Shown here piece by piece: positions 50,432 through 60,242 of a stretch of 64,000 nt of DNA; position 1 is the stretch's first letter, and every line of letters starts with the position of its first letter. The position numbers and the translations under genes are program-made. The notes beneath the pieces are model-generated. The model saw only the letters and a list, made by a program, of their open reading frames with translations, did not search any database and was not told the DNA's origin. Origin of the DNA: Adineta ricciae (taxonomy: Eukaryota; Rotifera; Eurotatoria; Adinetida; Adinetidae); NCBI GenBank assembly GCA_905250025.1, contig CAJNOJ010000008.1:868001-932000 (forward strand), read 5' to 3'.

Positions 50432-51418
50432 ATGCCAGCTACGATGTTAGTTACTTATGCAAGTGTATTGATATTATTACTAATCTATCAAACTGAATGT
50501 GCTATGGTAGCTACTGCTACGATGTATCTCAATGGTTCAAATACAACATGTGGTAATTTAACATTCGTTCAATCGAATTCAAGCTCGCCAGTTAGCGTAA
50601 CTGGTATGATATCTGGATTGACTCCAAATAGTACACATGTATGATTGACACTTAATGCAGAACAGATTGTTAAAATAGTCGTTTAGGGTTTCCATGTTCA
50701 TACGCTTAGTATGTCAACATATTCTCCGGATTGTACTGTCGTTGGTGATCATTTCAATCCTTACAGTGAGTAACTAGTATCAAACTTGTGTCGGATGCAT
50801 TTTTATCTCTTTATAGATACTTCCCATGGGCCAATAACAGCAAATATAACTAGCCGGCACGTTGGTGACCTTGGAAATCTTGCAATGAATACAAATGGCT
50901 CCGTTTACGTCAACATCACGGATTCAATCATTCAACTATATAATACAACACAATCGATTGTTAATCGAACGATCATTGTGCACCTTAATGCTGATGACGG
51001 AGGCCTAGGTAATTCAAGTACAAGCAACACAACTGGGTACGTTCGCATAAACTCCATTTTTCTTATTAAATATATTTCAATTTTTCAAAACAGAAATAGT
51101 GGCTCACGTATTGTCTGTGGTCTGATCACATTGTCTTTAGACGTCGCTATGAGCACAACAACAACGACAACCACCACGTCAGCTAGCACAACTTCGGCTA
51201 CCAGTACGACCTCTCAAACGACTACAACAACAACAACGACAACCACCACGTCAGCTAGCACAACTTCGGCTACCAGTACGACCTCTCAAACGACTACAAC
51301 AACAACAACAACTACAACTACTACTACTACTAAATCGTCGGCAATTATATTGTATGCTAAATGGTTGTCATTCATTTTCCCGATGATATGCATATCTCAT
51401 TACACGTTCGCGCAGTAG
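50432..51418 (+). CDS. Extracellular Cu/Zn superoxide dismutase with mucin-like stalk
   Basis: Converts superoxide to oxygen and hydrogen peroxide outside the cell. A signal peptide (MLVTYASVLILLLIYQTECA) precedes the SOD fold. All metal ligands are present: GFHVH (two His), DHFNP, TSHGP, SRHVGDLGNL (bridging His/Asp) and TIIVHLNADDGGLG; NSGSRIVCGL fits the C-terminal signature. Four exons splice cleanly (50432-about 50641; then GFHVH, then NTSHGP, then NSGSR). After the fold comes a Thr/Ser-rich stalk (51150-51330) and a hydrophobic end AIILYAKWLSFIFPMICIS, suggesting a TM or GPI anchor. Many N-glycosylation sequons. The stalk holds a perfect 72-bp tandem duplication. Confidence 0.88.
51156..51310 (+). 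repeat. 72-bp tandem repeat in the SOD stalk
   Basis: Two directly adjacent copies, about 51156-51227 and 51228-51299, plus a short partial. The copies look identical as read, including the coding unit SASTTSATSTTSQTT. Length 72 is a multiple of three, so the frame is kept. The surrounding ACAACAACA runs suggest slippage or unequal exchange. Confidence 0.85.
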
Positions 51419-51742
51419 GCATTGGATGACCCATTTAAAAATTCATATTCTATTAATTATGATTATATTTTCGATGTTTTTGAACGAATAAACCTATTTT
51501 TTCCCAGAAAATATGCACCGTGCTATTCTGAGTAGATGCAGATATGGTTGCTTGGTAGAACCTATCTATTTTTGTTTGTCTTCTCTTATCATTGTAGTGC
51601 AGCGTCAAGCGAGTAATTAGATGATCCGTTAGTCAATAAAGGAAAGAGAAGAAAGCGACCGACTATGATCATTGCTTGCATTGTCTATGTATACATTCAT
51701 TTAAATGATTATAAGTCATCGAGCATTTATCATATTACAATC

Positions 51743-52934
51743 ATGAAGACATGTAAGCTATTCTTTCCATTATAACTCTAGACAACACTATTGATTCGCA
51801 TAGATCTCATACTATTTCTATTGTTTGAACTTGTTACCTCCGTTCCGTACAATCAAATTTGCACATTTTCTTCTGGTAGTTGCAATTGGAGCGTTGGTCG
51901 ACGTTGGCATATCATGACTTTAGACAGTCAAAATAAAGGTAGAAATAATTATTCCGGTACCATTTATGTTTGAGATAAGTGTTTTATTTTTCTTTAGTTT
52001 TAATTGCTGACATTGGGAGTAAAGAAGATGATCGAACGGGTTTTACCGATACGATTATATCGCCATGGTTACAATTATCTCCATTATGTTCATTCGATGG
52101 TCGACTAACATTTCGATTTAGTATTTCAAATGATCGTGATCATATCGAGATATATTTGATTGAAAATAATCGAACACAAACAACTTCTCTAGGTCAGTGG
52201 AAGAGCACAACAAATAAAGCTCATTCGATAAAAGTCGATGATCTCAGTTTACAACAAGGAAACATTACTTTTCAAGTCTCTGAACAATTTCAAGTAAGGA
52301 ACTGCATTTAAAATACCGATAAAATCATACAAAAATTCCCTCTTCAGATTGCTATCGAAGTCCGACATGTTACAAACGATCGAAATCATTCCAATGCATG
52401 GTTTGCTCTTGATGACATTCTAATCGAAAATTGTCCTTTTGGTAAGTCAAGGTCCATATGTCGACGGATCATCAATTCCAGCTCGTTTTAAACGCATGTT
52501 TCTTCCGCGTAGCTATTGTGAACACAACTCTCGATAATTTTGAGTACATGTCAACGACAATTCCAGTTTCCATATGGTTATCCAAACTGAACGTTAACGA
52601 AAGCAATTCAACATTAGCCAATGCCTCGTTTTGGAAACTGACTGATTTCTCTTCTGAACCATCGTCATTATCATCTCGTCAAACGCTCTTAACATTAATT
52701 ATTTATCTTTTCTGTGCCTTAATTGCCTTCACCTTGCTAATCATACTTTGTTCCATAATTTTATTTACATATCGCAAGCATTGCTGTCCAACATCACGAT
52801 CAGCTGTCGATCATCGCTATCGATATGGAACAAAATCGTTTAACAATCGCATTGGCATCCAAATTGAAAACCTTGATCGTGATTATCAAACTGTAAAAAC
52901 AATCGATTCTACTGTTCGACCTTGTTTCGAGTAA
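51743..52934 (+). CDS. MAM-domain single-pass membrane protein
   Basis: Receptor-like or adhesion protein of about 330 residues. The best model has a 10-nt coding exon (51743-51752, ATGAAGACAT) spliced to 51804, giving the signal peptide MKTYLILFLLFELVTS, then CTFSSGSCNWSV (MAM start). FTDTIISPWLQLS and NAWFALDDILIENCPF (MAM end) follow, with N-glycosylation sequons. A TM helix (LIIYLFCALIAFTLLIILC) and a short cytosolic tail with tyrosines (YRYGTKSF, DRDYQTVKT) end the protein. Five exons join in frame. MAM proteins often mediate cell adhesion; the partner is unknown. A splice choice that skipped the microexon would lose the signal peptide. Confidence 0.78.
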
Positions 52935-52972
52935 AAAAATATATGTCGGGAGTTCAAAAGAAAAATTATTCG

Positions 52973-53886
52973 TCAAACGTCGAAGGATAGTTGATTGAGA
53001 TTTTGATGAACTTGAATGATATTTCGGTTACGCCATGGACGATCAAGTTGTACAAGAATATAATCATATACAAATTTATTTGAGATATTCTATAAAATAA
53101 AGGAAATTTCGTTCAGAGAAGAAGAGATTTCAAGACAAATACTTTTCGGACTTTAACAGCAACAACACCTGATCGTTCTTTACCGGTTAAATAAAATGAT
53201 ATAGTCATACTTCGATGCCCTTTTTCATCGAACATTTTCGCACTAGAAAGACAAAATCGTTTGTTCGTAACGTCATTTCAATCAACAACCAAAGTTTATG
53301 TTAATCAATACTAAGGCAAGCGACTATAGGGCGGTACATTCCTCTTCTATTACCGAACATGGCTCATTCTCATCGATCGAATCTTTGGCGTCGTATGAAC
53401 TAGGATTGGTGCACCCAATGCATCTTGTACCTACACTAAACATCTAGAAAATACGTTCATACGCATGTTAAACATACGTCTGTATTGGCTAAGCATAGTC
53501 TTGATACTTCTTTATAAATTCCATTTGGTGTTTCTCTTGAATAAAGTTCGTGTAAGATTAGATAGCAGAGACCACTTAATGTAACAACACCGGCGATAAT
53601 AACAAGTGAATAGATTGAATCTTTCGCCGCTTGTTGAGCTATGAAAAGAATGGGCATGAGAAAAGTTTCTTGTCAAGATCTTTTCATATGTACCTTTTTG
53701 AGTAAATGAGATTAGTTCAGTTTGATTAGTTGGAGATTGAGCAAGAGTATCATTCTCTTGTTGTTTAGAATCTTTTTTCTGTCGAGTGATAATCGTGGAC
53801 AATAGGCGAGGATTAACAATGATAATCCTACGCAATAATGACGAACGGCATTGCTTGGTGACGAGATGAAATGGATAAAAATTCAT
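52973..53886 (-). CDS. TIMM21: TIM21, TIM23 complex subunit
   Basis: Inner-membrane subunit of the TIM23 presequence translocase, linking it to TOM and respiratory complexes. MNFYPFHLVTKQCRSSLLRR is a basic mitochondrial presequence. The TM helix is AKDSIYSLVIIAGVVTLSGL, matching the family's QAAKD-start. The intermembrane-space domain is spread over several exons: VQDALGAPILVHTTPKIRSM, MTISFYLTGKERSGVVAVKV and FVYDYILVQLDRPWRNRNII. The last exon ends near 52973. Five to six exons; the chain was recovered by joining frames at splice sites. It converges on the MAM gene with 38 bp between stop codons. Confidence 0.85.
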
Positions 53887-54205
53887 CTTTCGAAGAAAAA
53901 AGAAGGTTCACTTTATTAAATTAGAAACGAAAGAAAAGCAAAAATATAATGGAATGTTAGTTTTATTCTTAGTTGTTTTGTTTTCTTCAAACCGCGTATT
54001 ATTAAAATCAGATCACGTACAAAAAGCAAGAATGAAAATGATATTAATATCGTGGAAGTACATAAGAAAAGAAAGAGAATGATGAAGATCACTAAGAGTC
54101 ATCAGATCACGCAAAAAGCAGTAAACAAAATTCACAAAGAATGATTATGTATCAAATGAGAAAAATATTATAATGTAGAAAACCAACGGTTTGCCTTTGT
54201 TTTTC

Positions 54206-55044
54206 TTAATTCATACGCGTATAATCCGTTCCATTATCATTGGCTTTGAGTATACCTACAGAAGAGAATCGAATTGATATTTGTAATTAAATGATCAAAG
54301 TTCACATTACCATATTTCATACGGATTTCGTCGGCAACGCGGTTTCGCTCAGCCGTTCTAGAAGAGAATCAAAGATTGTATCGGCTGAGTGTATCTGTAC
54401 ACGAAACTTACCGAACTTCAGCTGCTGCTCGTCGTTCTTCCATCCGTTGATCATCTATTTCTTGTCGTCGTTCTTCTCTACAATAGACGAATTCAGTTAT
54501 GTCAACGCGTTCTACACGCAGCTTCGTACTTTCGAATGCGACGCTTTTTACATTTTCTACAAAGACACCATACGCCAATCGCAACAGCAATCAAAACAAC
54601 TACAGCAACGACAATAATGGCGATGATCCATCCCTTGAAATTGCCTAAAACGAAATCATAAGACAAATTAGTTTGAATTATTTCAATCCTACGATAATAT
54701 TCGTTGACTCTCGAGTCATATTCATAGATGCTGTCAAACATCTCGTTCGAAAACAGAATGAATGTTCTCGTTAATTCAGATATCGGATAAAAGCTCGTTT
54801 TCAACCTACCGATACACGTTCCTACTTGAAGATCATCCGAGCTACAATTGCCAGTGATTTGATCCACGACGTTGTACTTGAAGCAGGCCTTCGAGCTTTT
54901 ACAAAAGCCACAGTCGCTCAATTTTAAACAAGCATCACAGTCTTTATTTGATTGTTGTTTACATTCTGCATCAGTAGCACCATGAATTGCACTAAAGAAC
55001 GCACTGGCACAAATAGCAACGAAGAGAAGCGAATTAATCTTCAT
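54206..55044 (-). CDS. PTTG1IP: PTTG1IP-like (PBF) membrane glycoprotein
   Basis: Single-pass protein with an N-terminal PSI-like domain, related to pituitary tumour-transforming gene 1-binding factor. The signal peptide MKINSLLFVAICASAFFSAI precedes a Cys-rich segment (CDACLKLSDCGFCKSSKACF, with VGTCIG). The TM helix is GWIIAIIVVAVVVLIAVAIG, and the tail is charged and helical (EERRQEIDDQRMEERRAAAE, ERNRVADEIRMKYG). ADEIRMKYG echoes the family's HDEIRKKYG. Five exons. The ATG directly follows TTTTAG, and an AATAAA lies 20 bp further up, downstream of the IMPA1 stop: an operon-like junction. Confidence 0.85.
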
Positions 55045-55088
55045 CTAAAATGAGACATATCTAATTTATTTAGAATAGGATGTTTCAA

Positions 55089-56417
55089 TTAGTCGTCCGG
55101 AAATTCAACATGAGTAAGTAAAGGGGTTATTTGCTGAGCAAGTTCTTTTGTCGCTGTACATAAAATACAACGATGAAGAAGATTTAACGGTCCACCTGAA
55201 AGACAAAAAACATAGAAATGGCTTTCTAGTTTTCGAACAAAAAAAAAAGACACAATACTTACCGGATGGATCAGATGTATATGCTCCAGCTTCGCGAGCG
55301 ATTAAATCACCAGCCGCTGAAAATTGAAAGAAGGAAAAAGATGTTCAATTTCGAATCTAATCGATTTGTATTAGTTACCATAGTCCCAAATGTGTATCCC
55401 ATATTCAAAATACGCGTCGCAACTACCTTCGGCTACCATACATAAGTTCATAGCTGCACTGCCAACAGCTCGAATACTACGATCGATCGGTCTGTCGTGC
55501 ATTCTTCGAAAAAGAATTCGGTTACCTGTGAACCTTTTCAATGATAACTCGCATGTTTTGACATTTGGCATCAATTATATGAGGCTCACGACTTGAACCA
55601 TATTCTCCGGCAACCTGAGATAAAGCCAAATCTACATCATCAATCAAATAGTTCATTCGCCATTTTCTCATTTCGGTCAACTGACCTTTCTGTCCGGAAC
55701 ATTTAATCGGCCGTCCATTTCTAAATGCACCTTTACCGCGCACAGCGGAATACAATTTGTCTAAGACAGGATTGTAAATTACACCTATGACCACTTCCTT
55801 TTTGATTGCTAATGCAATAGAAATTGCCACAAATGGAAAGCTAATCGATTCAAAGAAATAAAACGAGCGGTGCGTTCGACATCGAATTTACCCATGTACG
55901 AAGTTCGTTGTACCGTCAATTGGATCAATAATCCATGTTGGATCATCTCCAAATACAGTTTTTGCACCGGCAGCAGCCGATTCTTCTCCAATGAATCTAC
56001 ATACAAACATGATTTTCACACCCGATCGTGATCATTTCGTTTAGACAGTTACTTGTGTGTTGGAAACGTCTCTCGTAAACTTTTGATTAAAATTTCTTCA
56101 ACACGTTGATCAAACTCGGTCACGAGATCTGCTGCGCCCGATTTGGTTTCGACATGTTTAGTTATCGAAAAACCTTCATTTACAACCTAACACCAAAACA
56201 GTGCGCATAACTATATTTTTGCCCCTTTTTCTTTATACAAAACGAAAATCAATAGACCATAATTGCGATAAATACGCAGGCGCACTGACTCACAATTGCA
56301 AAGGAAACGCAAAAAGTCAGGTTTCTTCTCGGTAGAGGTAGATACACTTACCTTACCAGCCAACGATACGAGATCGAGGACAGCTTTGTAGTAAACATCA
56401 ATTTCTTGTTCTGTCAT
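55089..56417 (-). CDS. IMPA1: Inositol monophosphatase
   Basis: Mg2+-dependent, Li+-sensitive phosphatase that recycles inositol phosphates to inositol. Start [20 protein letters not shown] at 56417; an upstream TTG would only extend into a Thr run. Motifs: [42 protein letters not shown] (the DPIDGT metal site), [20 protein letters not shown] and the late [18 protein letters not shown]. The C-terminus is truncated-looking but typical ([19 protein letters not shown]). Seven to eight exons; splice joins such as NFVHG/FPFVAIS are clean. Its stop is 44 bp from the PTTG1IP-like ATG. Confidence 0.93.
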
Positions 56418-56737
56418 TGTTGTTGTTATTGTTGTTGTTGTTTGTTTTGTCAAAATAATCGAAATCTACAAGAGGAATTTACGCATATACTTGAGAGAGA
56501 TCCACTTGTCAACTTAGAGAGCTCTGAATCTCTTGAGGGGAAAAAGTAGGACTTGTTTTTAGTGTCAATTAGATGCTATTTCGAGATAATCAAGATACAT
56601 GTCCACGTGAGTAATGAAGCGAAAGTATGAAATTTGACTGCGTAAAATTCTGTCGTCAAAAACCAATCATATATTGAAGAGCTAGTTGTTTTTCTGGTGA
56701 AAATCGTTTCTTCCTGTTTTTTTCTCGTTCTCATGAC

Positions 56738-57155
56738 TTGATCAATGATTCACTGGTGTCCGTCGAAAACTGTCTTCGGGCTGCTGAAAAATTGACGGAT
56801 GAGATGGCGCTCATAGACGGATTTCCTTGTTTCTCTATAACACAGAACATTACTACGCAACATCCGATCTCCAGTGGATTGTGTTTCTATAAGAACTGTG
56901 TTAGAATAAAAGTAATAATTTTAATGATTATTTGGTAGAAGTTTCCAACTACATTTACTCGCATTGATTGAATGCATTGTACCGAGTACTACGTTGACAG
57001 AATTGGTCGATCGTTTACCTTTACATCGAAAAATATTGATATACGGTGAGCGAAGTGTACACGTGTCACACCAGAAGCAATTCCACCCTAATCTACACAC
57101 TTCTGATTCATTGAAAGAACGTCATGAATCATTGGCAAGTGCAACTAAAGTTTAG
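56738..57155 (+). CDS. Small unrecognised spliced gene
   Basis: Unrecognised. Two exons join in frame across a GTGTTT...TTGGTAG intron of about 57 bp (about 56881-56938). The chain reads VENCLRAAEKLTDEMALIDG, FPCFSITQNI, then SFQLHLLALIECIVPSTTLT, ELVDRLPLHRKILIYGERSV and ends SLKERHESLASATKV. The join was chosen because it keeps the only open frame, gives a typical intron length and both sides look protein-like. No ATG is found upstream of SLVSVENCL; the first in-frame ATG is the one coding MALIDG (about 56801), so an upstream exon may exist. AATAAA follows at about 57158. Confidence 0.45.
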
Positions 57156-57348
57156 AAAATAAATGTGGCATGTATTTTTTCGAAGTGAAACTTTCAAATG
57201 CTGTATTTTGCAAAGAAAACAAAACAATCAAAACTGTACAAAATGAAGTTGTTTTCAAAACAAAAACAAACAATAATGACTATTGTAAATCTTATCAGTT
57301 CAGTTTCATCTCTGTATGTGTAGATCGAATATTGCTCGAGTGACTTTG

Positions 57349-58005
57349 CTAATATTCCATACCACTTAAACTTGATCTATGAATGGACAACTTCTGAGCG
57401 TCGGTTTCTTTTAAATCGATCGATTCAGCTTCTGAAATATATTGAGGTACCAGTACATCCATGAGTCTACTGAAACGTGCTTCTCCACAAGCATTTTTTT
57501 GTATGATGTTGTTCTCCCATTTTTGTAATTCGTATAATAATTTCCAGTCGAGAGGCGTCTTTCTGATGTCGATAGTTTCTACTAGTTTTCGAAGCACAGA
57601 AAAACACCGAATTTTACAAATGTACGGCTCTTCTTCAGCGGCACTTTGCAAAAGATCTGTTAATTCGCGTAGAGTAAGCGTTTCTCTTGATGATGGGCAA
57701 TTTTTTGTTGTTGATCGGCGAAGACTTCGTCGTTTTCGAGCGCTCTCCGTTGATTCAAAGGGGGGTAAGAAGTCCAGTGGTGTTCCTTCATCTGAACTGT
57801 ATACATTTGTATGAGATCGAACAAGGCCAGTGCTGCTCGTAGGGCGTTGTGAAAAATGCGAAGTTTGGTTGATAGTCGATGATCGACGGACGCCGGCGCT
57901 TGTTGTCGGACGTTGTTTCGGTGGTGATGCTTGGTTGTTCGTAGATGCTCGGCGGATTGTTCGAGCACTAGCTGAGTGAGCGCGGTTCAAGACTAAGGTA
58001 CTCAT
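57349..58005 (-). CDS. Hypothetical protein with two short repeats, 218 residues
   Basis: Not recognised. Single open frame MSTLVLNRAHSASARTIRRA. The N-terminal half contains two imperfect copies of about 25 residues around QRPTTSAGVRRSSTINQ and QRPTSSTGLVRSHTN. The C-terminal half is helical: SRETLTLRELTDLLQSAAEE and VETIDIRKTPLDWKLLYELQ. The RPTSxxG-type repeats recall axonemal or cytoskeletal proteins, but this is not evidence of function. No introns seen. Confidence 0.55.
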   Translation of the reverse strand: MSTLVLNRAHSASARTIRRASTNNQASPPKQRPTTSAGVRRSSTINQTSHFSQRPTSSTGLVRSHTNVYSSDEGTPLDFLPPFESTESARKRRSLRRSTTKNCPSSRETLTLRELTDLLQSAAEEEPYICKIRCFSVLRKLVETIDIRKTPLDWKLLYELQKWENNIIQKNACGEARFSRLMDVLVPQYISEAESIDLKETDAQKLSIHRSSLSGMEY

Positions 58006-58583
58006 TTCTTCTTTGTCGAATAAGAAATAAAAGACAGCTGGATTACAGAATGTATATATGTATATGTCAATTATTTTCGAGGAGAAAAATTCTTGTAAGT
58101 AGTGTTATGGAAGAACGAACGTTTTTGTAATTTTTTTTTCGTACACTATAGAGAGAGCAAAAGAAGAAGAAGAAAAATCGCGATTTACGGATTTACTTGT
58201 ATTGAAATAGGTCATGCGAAGTGAAAACGTGACAAGATCAATATATATGGGCGTAGCAGATAAACATTCGCCTGCCAGCTTCGTGCTTACTAGAAAAAAT
58301 TGAAATTTGCTTTCTTATTTTACTTGATTAACAGTAAGTGAGTGAGCATACTCTTTTCATTCGTTTGTTATTCTTATAATTAGAAGTCATTGAGAGAACG
58401 TCCGACACTTATTTTCTTTTCACCTATTGATTCTTCACCAGAATGAAACCTTACATCAACAATCAACAGCGACAAATCTTAGTAACGAATAACACAAACG
58501 TTCGTAACGCGACTGATCGAGAAAATATTTAGTTTCTTTTTTGTTTTGCAAATAAAAGAAAATAGGACTACACGAAACAATTA

Positions 58584-59563
58584 TCAATAGATTTTTATCA
58601 AATGGTCAGTGGTCACTGGCTGATGCGATGTTGGACATCGATGATATTGATTAACATAGGTACTGATGCATTGATGACAATAAACATAACCAGAACCGAG
58701 AATAACGGTCGGTATATCACACGGTTGACGACACAACGGACACTGCCGTTTGTTTCCTAGTTTATTGATGTTTGGTGAGACTAATTCAACGAGATTCTCC
58801 GATGAGTTTTGTTTTGAACGACAAGTACTGTTCCACCAATCGACTAGTTGTAAGACGAATAGTCCATATGATATAATTTGACTAATGCGAGATATGAATT
58901 GGCTAGCAGATGATGGCGTTGTGTTAACGTTAGGTGATGGATCTTTGGCATAAGTTAGTTTAACTTTAGCTAATTGGAGCGTTGGACTGTAGTATTTTGT
59001 CAGACCGAATGCATAACCGATTCGATACAACCAACAGACTCCTTCGATAAATACCTATGAGAAGAAAAACATATCGTCACAATTGCATTGTATTGGAAGG
59101 GACAGATATTTACCTGTAGTTTAGGTAATAGCTGAAGAATTATAAAATATTTCGCGTGTTGATCTGCATTGTTTTCGCGCATTTGATGTTGGAATGCATG
59201 AAGTTTCAATTTGACATACGGTAGAAAGACCGAAAAGATAAGAGAACGTAATCGATGATTCGCCGTACGCTTTAATCCATAAAAATGCTCGCCGATAAGA
59301 GCAGAATGAAAATGAAGATAAAACCATTGAAGAACGCTTTCGATAATCAATATAAATTCATCTTTGTATTGATAAAGATGCTTCAAGAGATTTGATAGCG
59401 GATGAATTCTTTGTAAAAATTTGAAAAGATGTTGAAAGCAAGGACGAATCAGATTCGTGAAACGCTCTTGTGCTAACAATTCTGATGTGCTGGGTAAGAT
59501 TGGTAAAAGATCACTAGTAGGAGATGTGAAATCAAGTGAATACGAACTGCTCAATGATGACAT
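58584..59563 (-). CDS. PEX12: Peroxin-12, peroxisomal RING-type E3 subunit
   Basis: Peroxisomal membrane subunit of the PEX2-PEX10-PEX12 ligase that ubiquitinates PEX5 for receptor recycling. Two exons (59563-59114 and 59054-58584) encode 306 residues, somewhat shorter than the human 359. The start contains PSTSELLAQERFTNLIRPCF and EHFYGLKRTANHRLRSLIFS, both typical. FVLQLVDWWNSTC precedes the RING-like end CPLCRQPCDIPTVILGSGYV and CHQCISTYVNQYHRCP, which as in other PEX12 proteins has only the residues for one zinc. It ends HLIKIY. Confident identification. Confidence 0.92.
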
Positions 59564-60242
59564 ATTCTTAATTACGAATCAACAGCTATTGCCTATTTTC
59601 TTTTCTTTTTTCCTCTCTTCACAATCATCGTCTAATACGATTTGTTGTTGCGCATTGCTGTTTGAGTTGTTGACTGTGTAGATGGTGTTAGCAAGCAGCC
59701 ATACTTCATTGACTATCAGTTTCGGCAAAAAAGAAAAGACTTCACTTTGCTTCAAACTATAGAACTGAATGAGTGTAGTCCGTCACTTTCTTCAACTTCG
59801 CATCCGCATTTGCGCGGTGAAAACAAGAGCACCGCTTAGGTAGAATGCAAATCAACGTAATGTTGCCGAAATGAAGGTAGATAATCGCTAAGATATGAGC
59901 ATGACTATGTGGGTATTCATTGTACTTTTCTAGAACTGTACAGATGCCCACGAGCGACATCTTAATCTATATATTTTCAGAAATTTTCTGAATAATTTTC
60001 CTCGCCAATAGTATGAAGATTGGGAAAAAGTGTGACGATACGATTCGTCTTTTTTTGTTTCGTATTCAGTAGCTACAATATATTAACGATAAGACAACCA
60101 TTTGCATATACTAAACATCTGGTCTCACAGTAAGATTAGCTATCAAGATGAATCTTCAGCATTCTTGTGTATCTTTTTAAGAAGAAAGTGAGTAGATAGA
60201 TGCTTCTGTTTGTATTCATGTTGGTCTTTATTATATAGACGA
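59564..60242. other. Intergenic between divergent genes
   Basis: About 680 bp separating PEX12 from the unrecognised plus-strand gene. Only short, unsupported frames occur. The plus-strand end has TATATAG (60233-60238) directly before the start of the next gene, an acceptor-like sequence. Confidence 0.4.

Noticed and set aside
56417-56453. A TTG start adding MTKQTTTTITTT to inositol monophosphatase
   Set aside because: The repeat-encoded Thr run is outside the family's N-terminus; the ATG at 56417 fits family length.
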